Shown: positions 11,395 through 21,659, counted from the first letter of the stretch. The stretch is 64,000 nucleotides of DNA from Athripsodes cinereus (GCA_947579605.1 OX388312.1:992001-1056000); one strand, 5' to 3'. The notes: generated by a model from the letters alone, not told the origin. Numbers and translations: made by a program.

Positions 11395-11612
11395 GTGGCT
11401 TAAACTCGTGGATCAAATCCTAAAGGACGTCTGCGTATTGAGTGAGAGAAATTGGCGTGCATGTATGAGAAACTGGATGACACATTTCGTTCGCTTCCTC
11501 TACTGAAGCGAACGAAATGTGTAGGGATAGATCTATATATATGGTGCTCCGTTCTCTCTGCCTACCCCACTTAGGACACGGCATGAGGGTATAGTATACA
11601 TACATATTGTAG
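11395..11612 (+). pseudogene. RTE-A-type LINE, 3'-end remnant
   Basis: Decayed C-terminal coding DNA and 3' terminus of an element related to the intact one at 18249-21659. It encodes the region matching WQDHLNQILQDG and RACMRNCM of that protein, then the shared terminus CTGCCTACCCCACTTAGG...GGTATAG. A perfect hairpin, with 17-bp arms at 11481-11497 and 11505-11521, is embedded in it. The hairpin is not present in the intact copy and appears to be a local inverted duplication. Confidence 0.7.
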
Positions 11613-11692
11613 TAGGAAATAATTATATGATTGCAAGAAACGTGCTATGACTCTATCATTTGCTGAAAATAATATAAAGATTCAGGACATAT

Positions 11693-12032
11693 AATAATAA
11701 TAATAAATATATTTATTTCCAAAGTAGGTACACAATACAATATTATTTTCAATAAACAATGAAAAACAATCACAATAATATTACAACTACCTCCCTATTA
11801 GAGATATCTCGTGTATAGGGAGGGAGTATAAACCAATTGAAACACACCTATTAAACATTACATACTTTTTCATTTACTTATAATTATCTATTTATATATA
11901 CCTACATATATACACACATATATATTTTACACACATTATAACTATACTTAACTATATTATCTCACCATCCATCATTCACAAAGACTCACCAACACATACC
12001 ACAATTCATTCTAACCCAAAAACACATCATCC

Positions 12033-12119
<87 letters not shown>

Positions 12120-12345
12120 CTATCAGAAAAAATAAACCAAAAATACACAAGACATGCAAAATTTCACTTCTTATAAATCATTTCCCACCCCAGAATCACA
12201 TCACTATCAATCGCATTTCACATTGTATTCATATTTGTCTTTACAACATACTCCTTTACACATCCTCTGAACCTCTCATAACAAAGAACGGATCGCACTT
12301 CACTGGGTAGTTCATTGAAATGTTTTATTGAAATATATATCTCCA
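11693..12345 (-). mobile_element. 5'-truncated Jockey/CR1-type LINE (3' UTR plus ORF2 end)
   Basis: Read on the minus strand, 12345-12218 encodes HFNELPSEVRSVLCY and continues to a stop. This matches the FN-LP motif found at the C-terminal end of Jockey/CR1-group reverse transcriptases. A 3' UTR of about 525 bases follows, including a long CA microsatellite, and ends in an AATAATAATAAT-type tail at 11693. Everything upstream in the ORF is lost, the usual result of incomplete reverse transcription. Confidence 0.6.
12034..12118. repeat. (AC)n microsatellite, about 42 units
   Basis: Uninterrupted AC dinucleotides within the LINE 3' UTR. The length makes it likely to be polymorphic. Confidence 0.97.
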
Positions 12346-12439
12346 ACAAGTATATAAACTAGTTGGCTAATTGCATGAAGTGCAGTAATTTGTCATTGTG
12401 TATTAAATACGTAATGAAAAATTGTAATATTCTTGATCG

Positions 12440-12527
12440 CGGCACACCTGTATTCTGCTCACGGCACACCAGTGTGCCACGGCACACCTGTATTCTGCTC
12501 ACGGCACACCGGTTTCGGAGCACTGCT
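12440..12527 (-). mobile_element. hAT-like terminal fragment with internal direct repeat
   Basis: CGGCACACCTGTATTCTGCT occurs twice (from about 12442 and 12480), separated by a short GTGTGCC palindromic segment. On the minus strand the end reads CAGTGCTCCGAAACCGGTGT, which has the CAGTG start typical of hAT termini. I found no matching left terminus, so the element is truncated or its partner end has diverged. Confidence 0.45.
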
Positions 12528-13721
12528 TTACATGATACTCAAAGACTTACACAAGAGAATAAGAGTCTTATTCTTTGCTGTGGACTTGTTCAATGAATAA
12601 TACTGTAACCAGATTTCCTCCAGCTTGCTCATAATCGGCAGATTACTGAAACTTTCTCAGGGGTGTCGTTGGGTAAATGTATGAGAATGTTTGTCAGTGA
12701 AAAAACACAAGGATGGTAGAACAAATAGTTTATTTAAGAACACAAGTTAATTCTTTTTTGTATACACAAAATATTTCACATTTTTACACAGAATTATTCA
12801 CTATGTGACACTCACAGTTTATTGATGAAGAAAGAAGGAAGATAGATAATTTTTTTGAGTGCGTATCTCCGTTCCCTATTGTAAGGCGAACGGAGATAGA
12901 CTGGTGCAAAATGGCTGTCTCGAACGGAAGAGGGTCAAGAAGGAATCTGTTTTATCTTAAGATCAAAAGGAATTTACGTTATCTCTGGACAGGGCGGCCA
13001 GTGCTTTCACCGGATTTCCAGAGATGGCGACACAAGTACCGAAATTAGAATACTCCCATGACAATACCTCTGCTAACTTTTTCTTGAAACGAACCCATTC
13101 TTATGGAGACTGTTTTTGGCACAAATCATCCTCGTAGGATGCTATGCCATAAATGAAGGAAAAAAAAAACCCATTCTTAAAGATTGTATTAATTTAGTGC
13201 TTAATATTTTCGAAATCAGGATATAATTTAATAGGTTTCCCTTACAGTTATAATTTATCCCTAATTATTGCCACTTTAGCTATCAAAACTAAAATAATGA
13301 ATTTATAACATCTTTGAAAAAATAACTAAACTAAAGGCATACAAAAAACTATTACATCAACAATGAAATATACGGTAAAAAGACAGCTCTACATCTGCAT
13401 TTGAAATGAAAATAAAATTTATGGCAATAGTATAAAATTTGGCTAACCGTTTGAGTTATTTATAAGTGTTCTAGTGTTGGTAAATACAAAATCATAAATC
13501 TGCAGCTTAAATCTCAATAAATATGGCAGTAGACAATATAGGACGTGAAAGTGTCCAGAGTTTAAATTATTATTTTGGATATATGTCTTCCTTATGACCG
13601 CCTCTTATCTGATGTATGGTGGTTATATCATTAATTTTAAACCATTGTTATTTCTGTCTACCAAAGCTTTATTATAATTTTCTATTTATTTATCTTTCTA
13701 TACCTACCATTACAATATATT
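12528..13721. other. No gene seen
   Basis: AT-rich DNA with a slightly GC-richer patch at 12860-13080. No open frame, repeat or splice-bounded exon that I can support. Confidence 0.4.
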
Positions 13722-14339
13722 ATGCAGTAATAAAGTTGATATTTTCAACCGACGGTACTTGGTGGAAATTCATGTTGAATTAATTAAAATAAAACACTTA
13801 TTTGTAGTATATCCACGGTGACTTTTTATTGGACGTGAGCCGGCTTTCAAGAGCTTCCGCTCTCATCATCAGGCTGGCGAAAAGTAAAGAAATTACAGGT
13901 TGGTAACAAATATATATAGTATGTCATTGGGTAGCAAAACAAAAGAGGTAGTTAAGACAGTGGTAACAAACAATTGAAATAGAGTACCGTTGTGGACGGA
14001 TTTTAAGAAAAACATCTCCAGCATTTGCCTTTTAACGATATTGGGGAAACCACAAAAACCCATATCAGAGATGAGCATTATTTTTTTAAGAGGTAGCCTT
14101 CCTCTGATAGTTAGTATACATAAAATATGAATCTGCTTGACATAATGTTATTATATAACCTCTTTTGTTTTGCTACCCAATGACATACTATATATATTTG
14201 TTACCAACCTGTAATTTCTTTACTTTTCGCCAGCCTGATGATGAGAGCGGAAGCTCTTGAAAGCCGGCTCGCGTCCAATAAAAAGTCACCGTGGATATAC
14301 TACAAATAAGTGTTTTATTTTAATTAATGCAGTAATAAA
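13722..14339. mobile_element. Foldback element D with long inverted arms and 13-bp target duplication
   Basis: A perfect 13-bp direct repeat, ATGCAGTAATAAA, lies at 13722-13734 and 14327-14339. Inside it, arms of about 170 bases (13780-13950 and 14155-14327) are almost perfect inverted copies. The central 200 bases are unique. Each arm carries the hammerhead-like segment CTGATGATGAGAGCGGAAGC followed by TCTTGAAAGCCGGC. A 13-bp duplication is more typical of retroposition than of most cut-and-paste elements. The arms therefore look like two opposed copies of a retroelement terminus, possibly Penelope-like. No protein is encoded. Confidence 0.75.
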
Positions 14340-14522
14340 ATACCGATGCCAAGTAAAAAAATATAGATTATAGGACAAATCCGTTTGTAGTAAAATGTCA
14401 CTAGAGTCCAAAAACTAATTAGATTTTAACTGATTTTCATACTAACGTTATTGATTTATTCCATCATTTTTCACTCACATTTCATAGAATTACACTATTT
14501 TGTGACAAAAGTAGTGTATGCC
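14340..14522. other. No recognised feature
   Basis: Short AT-rich spacer between two D-family repeats. Confidence 0.4.
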
Positions 14523-14815
14523 TGTCGATGAGAGCGGAAGCTCTTGAAAGCCGGCTCGCAAAATTAATAAAGTAAACAGAGGAATAACTATTTATCTTGT
14601 TTTATTAATAAATTACACTAAATAAATCCAAAAAGAAACATTCTCTATCGAAACTCCAAAGAAACAATAATTTTTAAAATGAAACACAATATGTAGTTAT
14701 TCCACTATTGATTATGTATATTCCACTATTGATGATTATATCAATAGTGGAATAACTACATATTGTATTTATGAACTTCCACCAAGAACCGTCGGTCGAT
14801 AAATTAAACTTTACC
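14523..14815 (+). repeat. Diverged D-family copy with 26-bp hairpin
   Basis: The left edge has GATGAGAGCGGAAGCTCTTG and then AAAGCCGGCTCGC. The right edge (14768-14815) has TTCCACCAAGAACCGTCGGT. Between them, 14687-14712 and 14740-14765 are perfect 26-bp inverted repeats. A partial third copy of TATTCCACTATTGAT sits in the loop at 14719-14733. Confidence 0.55.
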
Positions 14816-15173
14816 AAAGAAACAAAACTAGTTGATGAATAACAAAAGGCCCAAAATTTTGAATTTCAATTATTGATCAATTAACAATTAAAACATATAA
14901 TATTGAATTAGAACATATTCATAAACCTCGAAAAATAAATTAATAGTTCCACTATAGCATAATCGCACCTCTTGAGAACGAATATTATGCTTCTTACAAG
15001 ATATGTACTTGAAAAGTTAGAGAGGAAATTGGGGCACGTTTTCTATTCCGACGGTTTCACGAAATCGAGTGAAGTTTTAGGATTAAACATAATATAACGT
15101 TTAGTACAAAATATTGGCAATTTATATTTTCTGTATTTTAGATAAAGTATGGTTGGTTGATGTTTTTATTTAC
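14816..15173 (-). other. Intron of the receptor gene (5' part)
   Basis: Begins with the donor GTAAAT at 15173-15168 on the minus strand. No acceptor and downstream exon could be recognised between here and position 1, so this intron is probably at least 15 kb or the next exons are too short to see. Confidence 0.5.
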
Positions 15174-15349
15174 CTTAGTGTCGTTGGTGAGCAATTGTAG
15201 ATAATATCCTGGAAGAACTTGTCTGTCATTCACATGTCTCACAGCAAGAGTTGCAGCAGCCAGTTCAGTTCTACCTTCTGGACGATCTCCCCATTTGGTA
15301 CTCAATTCAAACAGTCCAAGAACTGAGACACGTCTGATACCTTCTTCAT
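15174..15349 (-). CDS. GABA-B-R2: GABA-B receptor subunit 2-like, exon encoding start of ligand-binding domain
   Basis: This 176-base exon encodes DEEGIRRVSVLGLFELSTKW and continues to LLTNDTK, 59 residues counting the split Asp. The GLFELS strand, an E-LAAATLAV-HVN helix, and the LPGY-LQLL-NDTK strand are the first units of the Venus-flytrap domain of class C GPCRs. The pattern best fits insect metabotropic GABA-B receptor subunit 2, from family knowledge rather than a search. In GABA-B heteromers this extracellular domain binds ligand or supports the partner subunit, signalling through Gi/o. Splice sites: the acceptor TTTCTAG ends at 15350 and the donor GTAAAT begins at 15173. The upstream intron is phase 1 and the downstream intron phase 0. 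Alternative: another GABA-B-like receptor. Confidence 0.7.
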
Positions 15350-15888
15350 CTAGAAACAAGAAACAACGTTATTTCACCGTATTTAGGAGTGATAAAATTG
15401 ATATGTTCATTCGATAGTGCCAATAAATATAAACTTTTCTTATTGGCCACATATTTTTCGTATTTGCATTAAGCGTTTTAGTACCTATTCTAGGACCACC
15501 ATTTAGTAGTCTTCAAAGATTTGTTAATGTTGAGTCTGATCAATTTCTGATTGATCAATGGGTTGAGTATGTAGACCGAAGCGTTGAAACCAGGTACAAT
15601 ATTCGTGCGTGTGCTAACGCAAAGGAGAATAAAAGTGAAAAACACAAGACACCTTAATCTAGTATTTTTCTATTGAATTGATTTGAATTTTTTTTTTTAT
15701 TATTTTCATAATTATTATTAAAAGCTGACAGGATTATGGCACTTAAAGGAAAATATAAGTTACAGAAAAAGGATATTCCGCTTTTGCATATTTTGAATTA
15801 AACATCGCCCACTCAATCTTGCAAACATTTCGAAGAGGAATAGTAAGATTTAAAAGCAATATGATACCTGGACAATAATACAACTCAC
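15350..15888 (-). other. Intron between the two receptor exons, 539 bases
   Basis: On the minus strand it runs from the donor GTGAGT (15888) to the acceptor TTGTTTCTAG (ending 15350). Phase 1 on both sides: G from the upstream exon plus AT from the downstream exon gives an Asp codon. Confidence 0.8.
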
Positions 15889-17119
15889 CGATCTTTTGTT
15901 GAGCTTTTCTCTTTGATGTTTTCCTTCCATTATTACTCTCCGTCATAGCCTCTTTTATTTTCACCAGTTTTGAACCATTTTTCTTGGTTTCCTTATTCTG
16001 CGTAACTTGGCCGCTTAATGACGCTCCATTGTGTGAAGGTGTCGTCTTTGTAGTTTCCACAATAACACGACTGCGTATAATTCTTGAAGAATATTTCAAT
16101 ATAACATCTCTCACAGTGTCTGCTTTGGTAACATTAGTGTTATTCTCAAATGATATGTCATTATTACGATATTTTTTATTTTTTTCACTATTCGCATTTT
16201 TATTTAAAGTTCTGAACATAACAGTGTTGTTGTTATGATACCCCTTCTCCACTTTACCAACGCCATCAACAGTAAAGTTTCTCTCATCCATCTTTGATTG
16301 TCTTTTACGCAATTTGTCTTTTGTTATATCAATCGTTTCACTTAACTTATTAACTGTCGTCAAATTATTTTCAATATTTAACAATTGTCCTCGAAACTTT
16401 ACATTTGCGAATTGAGAGTTTTGTAAATAACTAAAGTTTGCGTCGTTTGTTTTCATGTTGACGGAGACATTGTTCATTTTATTATTAGAATTATAAGAAC
16501 AATCGTTTGGCACAGAACACAGAGTTTCTAGTTTAAAAATATTATTTAGTCTTGGGCCCAGACCTTTATTGCTTAATTTCTTAATATTTATTAACTCCGG
16601 TGTATTGAAATCATCTATAACGTCATTATTTAAAACACCATTTGGCACAGCTGTTTCTAAGTTATCATACATATTATTATTGCTTTTGATACTACCACTT
16701 TCCGTCGATGGGGTGAAATGCTCTTTCTCAATTTTATCAACTGGTGTTTTGTTGCCGACATTTTTGTTATTTGAATATTCATTTTTATTCGTTCCAATTA
16801 CAGTATCGGCGTAAGAAGGGGGACAAAATATTTGGAAAAATACAAAAATAAATAATACAAGAAAGTTTTGATAGAATGTCACATCGTATTTCTTCCGAGT
16901 CACTGTCTTGTTGGCACTAGGATATACACAGCGGCAATGTGTGGGATGATGTTTGTTGTAATAATTACTGTATGTGTTTTGAACATTTTTGAAGGTAGCT
17001 ACTAGGACTTTGGCTGTTGGTTTATGTCTCGAAGGGGTTGTTGGAGATTGGAAGATGAGACAAGATGTAGAGGTAGAGAAGGTAGATGAACAGAAGCGAT
17101 GGTGCGGATGACTGCACAT
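15889..17119 (-). CDS. GABA-B-R2: GABA-B receptor subunit 2-like, first coding exon
   Basis: The frame runs from the ATG at 17119 for 410 codons plus one base to a consensus donor (GTGAGT at 15888), ending ...RKAQQKI. I chose this start because an in-frame TAG lies just upstream within the exon and no earlier in-frame ATG follows it. Residues about 86-101 (FLVLFIFVFFQIFCPP with its flanks) are strongly hydrophobic and followed by SYADT, a plausible signal-peptide cleavage site. The preceding stretch of about 80 residues is unusually long for a signal peptide. Residues about 106-405 are Asn- and Lys-rich, low in hydrophobicity, with many N-x-S/T sites, and show no known fold. An uninterrupted frame of this length in such AT-rich DNA, with matching splice phase, argues it is real coding sequence. 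The role of the spacer is unknown. Confidence 0.7.
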
Positions 17120-17170
17120 GCCAGAAGACGACTCGCTCACTAGGTGGAGCTACAGACGCTCCTCGCTTAT
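17120..17170 (-). other. 5' UTR part of the receptor exon
   Basis: A TTTGTTTCAG acceptor ends at 17171, so the exon starts at 17170 with 51 non-coding bases before the ATG. This implies at least one further 5' exon at higher coordinates. I cannot locate it. Alternatively, transcription starts inside this region and the AG is incidental. Confidence 0.5.
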
Positions 17171-17584
17171 CTGAAACAAACACATAAACTAATAAGTACA
17201 CAATAATCAATATACACTTCTATATTATACATACAATATTCCTATTATGATTGCAAACATCATTCTTCCACTGGGATAAACATTAAACAACACAGACGTA
17301 CTTCAACAACAAAACTTACAGACAAACAAACAATAATCATTATTATGATTAGTTCATTAGAAATGGAATAAATTTCTAACTAAACGTGAAACACAGAAAG
17401 ATTCAACAAATTTAAAAGAATATATAATAATAATTTGATAAAGAAATATTATGTTTAATAAAGGAATAGAATAAATTTAAATTCCAAATGTTTCAACGTG
17501 CTTTTAATGTGGCTCTTATTCTGAAATCTACTCTTAGTCAATAAATTAATATTTTTTTTTATATATAAATAAATACTTAATCCC
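17171..17584. other. Probable 5' intron or upstream DNA of the receptor gene
   Basis: AT-rich, no recognisable exon or promoter element. Confidence 0.4.
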
Positions 17585-17834
17585 GTGGAGCACCCGGTAA
17601 AGAATTGGTCTCCCACTCTTCTCCGTAAGTTTTCGAGTGTCCTGTAAAAGGCAGGTGTTCGAAAAAATTAAGACATTTTACATCTTAAATTCAGCGATGA
17701 GGTTTGCCACCCATCCTGAATGTCTTGATTTTATATTGGCACGGAGAGGACAGCTTGCATGTTTCTTACATGCAGTTGGTCTGCTGGCTACCCCACTTGT
17801 GGGATATGCCGTGATGGTATAGTAGTAGTAGTAT
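17585..17834 (+). repeat. SINE-C, reference copy (~250 bp)
   Basis: This is the best-preserved copy. In order it has: a head GTGGAGCACCCGGTAAAGAA with TTGGTCTCCCA; the block TTTTCGAGTGTCCTGTAAAA; GGCAGGTGTTCGAAAA; ACATTTTACATCTTAAATTC; TTTGCCACCCATCCTGAATG; GGCACGGAGAGGACAGC; and a 3' end CTGGCTACCCCACTTGTGGG then ATATGCCGTGATGGTATAG with a TAG-repeat tail. The 3' end matches the terminus of the RTE LINE beginning 415 bases away. The head may be a degenerate tRNA-like promoter, with AATTGGTC-like A box and TTTTCGAGTGTCC as B box, but this is weak. There is no ORF. Confidence 0.85.
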
Positions 17835-18234
17835 AAATACTTAAATAAAAACTAAATTGGCAAAATATCATATTGCATACAAGTATAACATGTTTACAAA
17901 AAGGACCAAAAGGATATAAGATATTAAAATAAACTATAAATTCAAAATATGATATAAATTAGATATTTAAAAAAAATAATACCTAAAGCATACATAACCA
18001 AAACAATGTTGATACTGAAAAAATAAATAGTATTTTAAGACAACTGTATTTTTTTAACATATCTTATAAGATTCAATCTTTAATAAGTAGGTACCTAATT
18101 ATTTTACATCACAATATAAATGGTAGATAGAGTGATCCTCGATGACACCTATTAGCTCTGACATCTGAGTATTATTATCAAAATTTGATGACAAGAAAGA
18201 AAAGAAGATAATATTTTGAAAGAAAAGAAGATAA
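17835..18234. other. No gene seen
   Basis: AT-rich spacer between SINE-C and the full-length RTE element. Confidence 0.4.
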
Positions 18235-18273
18235 TATATCAGAATTTATACATACATACATACATACATACCA

Positions 18274-21200
18274 TCACGCCGCTTCCCTCGCGGGGTAGGC
18301 AGAAAGGATCGAGCGCCACTTCCTTCTATCCTTGCATACATCTTTCGCTTCCGTCACTGTCATACAATTCCTCATGCATGCTCTCCTGTTCAATGTGCTC
18401 AACACGTGACCGTCCTGTAGGATTTGATTTAAATGATCTTGCCATTTAATCCTCGGACGTCCGCGTCTCCGAGCACCATTCCTCTCAGCCAAATATATCT
18501 TCTTAGTCATTCTGTCCTCATTCATTCTTTCCACGTGCCCAAACCATCTTAACTTATTTACATTCATCTTTGTTATTACACCAACTTTCATTCCACATTC
18601 CTTTCGTATATCACTGTTACGCACACGATCTCTCAGACTCTTGCCACACATCCTTCTCAACGATCTCATTTCCACTGCATTTATGCCACTTTCATCCTTT
18701 TTTAACCATGTCCACGTCTCACTTGCATACATAAGTGTTGGCACTAAGATAGCAGAGTGCACCAACCTTTTAGCTGTGGTGGATATGTTCCTATTTGCAA
18801 TTATTGGTCGGATTGCACCATTTACCTTATTGCCAGCAACTTTTCTCCTTTCAATATCGCTTTCACACTTCCCATCTCTCGTGAACAAACTACCTAAGTA
18901 CACACATTCGTCAACTTGCTCTAACACTTCGTTGTCAATCATTACCTGGCATACTGTTCTCTCACTTCCTCTTTCAAACACCATGATTTTTGTCTTTTTT
19001 GCATTCATTCTCAATCCATTAATCGCACAATTTTCATACACACACGTCATCATTCGCTGTAGATCACTTTCACTTTCAGCCATCAATACCAAGTCATCGG
19101 CAAACATTAACGCTCTTACATTCATCCCATTCATATCAACACCTACATTCAGTTCTTTCAATGGACGAATACAATGATCAATGTATAGGTTAAAAAGCCA
19201 TGGCGACATCACGCACCCTTGTTTTACTCCTTTTGTCAATGTGAACCATTCCGACAGGTTATTGTTCACTCTAACACACGCAGAACTTCCTGTATATAGG
19301 GACGCAATGGCGCGAATTAGCCGACTACCCACCCCACACATTGATAGTACTTGCCACATTTTCTCACGATCTACTCTATCATAAGCCTTTTCTAGATCAA
19401 CAAACGCGCAGAAAAGCTTCTGGTGTTTCTCCAGGAGCTTCTCTGTCACCATTCGCAAGGAGAAGATCTGGTCCACACACCCTCTACCACTCTGAAAGGC
19501 ACCTTGCACATCCCATACATTCGTCTCAGTCACTTTTCGAACTCTTTCAATCAATATTCTTGCATACAGTTTCCCCACCGAGCTCAGCAGACTAATAGCC
19601 CGATAACTCCCGCATTCTAGTCTTGACCCCTTTCCTTTGTATAGAGGGCATATCACAGCTTTTCGCCAGTCTTCTGGCGTGCAACCTTCCCTCCAACACT
19701 GGTTAAAGAGTGCATGACACCATTCGAGAGTCCTCAGCCCACTCAGACTGATGAATTCCGTAGAGATCATATCATACCCAACCGCTTTGCCATTCTTCGC
19801 CTTCTTCAATGCATTCTTAACCTCATCCATAGTTATTTCTTCATCCCTTGCTTCATTCGCATTTTCCCTTTCACTATTCTGGCTTGGATATTCGCCTCCA
19901 CTTTCAAACAGCTCCTCAAAATATTCTTTCCATCTATTCACAACGTCAAGACCATTCATCAACATACATCCCTCTTTATTTCTAATCGCATTCATACTAT
20001 TCATCTCATTGTTGCTTCTTTTACGCTTAACTTCTTTCCAAAACATTTTCATATTTTCTTTCACACTTTCCGACAATTTCTTACACTCTTCCTCGTCCAA
20101 TAATTTCTTTTTTTCCTTTATCAGTACCTTAACTACTTTCTTACATCCCTTGTACATTTCTCTAGCACTCTCCTTTTTTTCTTGATCTAGATAACGTGAA
20201 GCTAACACATCCATCCATGCACTCTTCTTCTTCCTTACTGCGTCTTTTACCTCATCATCCCACCATGCATCACCTTTTTTCCGTCCGATCACAGTTTCTC
20301 CACAGATATCTTTTGCACAGTCCACTAGCACTTGTTTCATCACACTCCATCTCTCATCTACACTCAGTCCATTGCCTTCATTTGCATCAAATTTCATTCT
20401 CGTTTCTCTTTCATACTTTTCCCTGCACTCCTTGTCGTTCAACTTTTCGACTTTTATCCTCTTAGCTTTTTCAACTTTATGTGTTTTTGACCGCCAGCCA
20501 GAGAACAAGCATATTCTTGAAACCACAAGAAAATGGTCTGATTCCAGCTCCGCGCCCCTATACACACGCGTGTCAATGGTGGCTTTCCGAAGATTTGAGT
20601 CAACACATACATAATCGATTAAAGATCTCTCACTCCCTCTCTCCCAAGTGAACAAATGGATATCTTTGTGCCCAAAAAACGTATTGGACACAAAGAGATC
20701 CCATTCCATGCATACCTCAAGCAGTCTTCTTCCATTATCATTCACTCTTGCGTCACCGTGATCACCTAACACGCTTTCATAGTCTCTTCTTCTCACTCCA
20801 ACCCATCCATTAAAATCTCCAGCCAGTAAAATCCTTTCATTATCTTTCTTAGCTTCTACTATCTTTTTCACACTATCCCAAAACTCATCCTTCTCTTCTT
20901 CTCTAGCATCGTTTCCAGGGCCATAGCCTGCAATTAGGAGAAGTCTAGTTAACCCTACTTTGAGACGAACCCAAATGAGTCTTGGGTTTACACACTCGTA
21001 TCCATTCATACATTCTGCTATTCTCCTTGCGAGAATCACTCCTACACCTTGACACGCATGCTGTTCCTCAGGCACTCCAGACCAAATTTCTATCATACCA
21101 TCGCGCTCACATAATCCATTACCTTTCTTTTTAGTTTCACTTAAACACACAATATCTAGATTTTTTCCATACATTACATCCATCAGTTCATTCATCTTTC

Positions 21201-21309
21201 CATCCATTCCTCCCCTTATGTTCCATACTCCCACTCTACACTCTCTCCTTTTCTTCGCGCCTTTCCCCACGGGAGCGGCATGGTGGATGGCGAGTCTCAC
21301 CGCTGCCAT
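18274..21309 (-). CDS. RTE-like endonuclease/reverse transcriptase, 1011 aa, intact
   Basis: This is the single protein of the LINE: it nicks target DNA and copies the element's RNA there. The N-terminal apurinic-type endonuclease shows VWNIRG (about residue 28), LSETKK (about 57), GDFNGWVG (about 163) and SDHFLVV (about 253). The reverse transcriptase shows the YRAISLLSSVGKLYARIL region, AFVDLEKAYDRVD (about 635), VKQGCVMSPWLFNLYID and the catalytic FADD at about 734. The C-terminus has WFGHVERM and a basic RRRGRP segment (about 922-945), standard in RTE-type proteins. The start is a true ATG in CAAAATGG context. No frameshift or stop interrupts it, so it may be functional. Placement as RTE rather than a sister clade is from motif memory. 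Confidence 0.92.
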   Translation of the reverse strand: MAAVRLAIHHAAPVGKGAKKRRECRVGVWNIRGGMDGKMNELMDVMYGKNLDIVCLSETKKKGNGLCERDGMIEIWSGVPEEQHACQGVGVILARRIAECMNGYECVNPRLIWVRLKVGLTRLLLIAGYGPGNDAREEEKDEFWDSVKKIVEAKKDNERILLAGDFNGWVGVRRRDYESVLGDHGDARVNDNGRRLLEVCMEWDLFVSNTFFGHKDIHLFTWERGSERSLIDYVCVDSNLRKATIDTRVYRGAELESDHFLVVSRICLFSGWRSKTHKVEKAKRIKVEKLNDKECREKYERETRMKFDANEGNGLSVDERWSVMKQVLVDCAKDICGETVIGRKKGDAWWDDEVKDAVRKKKSAWMDVLASRYLDQEKKESAREMYKGCKKVVKVLIKEKKKLLDEEECKKLSESVKENMKMFWKEVKRKRSNNEMNSMNAIRNKEGCMLMNGLDVVNRWKEYFEELFESGGEYPSQNSERENANEARDEEITMDEVKNALKKAKNGKAVGYDMISTEFISLSGLRTLEWCHALFNQCWREGCTPEDWRKAVICPLYKGKGSRLECGSYRAISLLSSVGKLYARILIERVRKVTETNVWDVQGAFQSGRGCVDQIFSLRMVTEKLLEKHQKLFCAFVDLEKAYDRVDREKMWQVLSMCGVGSRLIRAIASLYTGSSACVRVNNNLSEWFTLTKGVKQGCVMSPWLFNLYIDHCIRPLKELNVGVDMNGMNVRALMFADDLVLMAESESDLQRMMTCVYENCAINGLRMNAKKTKIMVFERGSERTVCQVMIDNEVLEQVDECVYLGSLFTRDGKCESDIERRKVAGNKVNGAIRPIIANRNISTTAKRLVHSAILVPTLMYASETWTWLKKDESGINAVEMRSLRRMCGKSLRDRVRNSDIRKECGMKVGVITKMNVNKLRWFGHVERMNEDRMTKKIYLAERNGARRRGRPRIKWQDHLNQILQDGHVLSTLNRRACMRNCMTVTEAKDVCKDRRKWRSILSAYPAREAA

Positions 21310-21659
21310 TTTGTGTCCTAGGGGTTATCTTAAAAACTAAACATTCATCATCTTACTCATTAATATGAGTCTATAAGTGTACATTCTACCTAATTACTAC
21401 TACCTAATTACCTACTACCTAGACACACATAGAATAGCTTAATAATATTCGTAACAACTTATACACAACAATTATAACTTAATAAAATCAACAATAATAA
21501 TCACGATAACTATAACAGTAAATTATATAGCTTAGGGTAAATACATTAGTGTCCACGCTCCTTCAAGTTAATACATCTATGTATACGTAGGTAGGTATAT
21601 CCTTGGTCTACACACACCAATATTCATATAGGTAGGTATGATGCTGGTCTCCTGACGTC
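21310..21659 (-). other. RTE-A 5' UTR
   Basis: About 350 bases between the target duplication and the ATG, AT-rich, with TAGGTAGGTA motifs. It should contain the element's internal promoter, though I cannot point to one. Confidence 0.6.

Noticed and set aside
15984..16814. Plus-strand open frames opposite the receptor exon
   Set aside because: They lie antisense to a phase-consistent coding exon and have no features of their own.
17022..17210. Alternative frame across the receptor 5' exon
   Set aside because: It would require translation through the acceptor into intron. The 410-codon frame joins the next exon in phase and this one does not.
18641..20614. Several plus-strand open frames (up to 178 codons)
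   Set aside because: Antisense shadows of the RTE-A ORF; composition follows the opposite strand.
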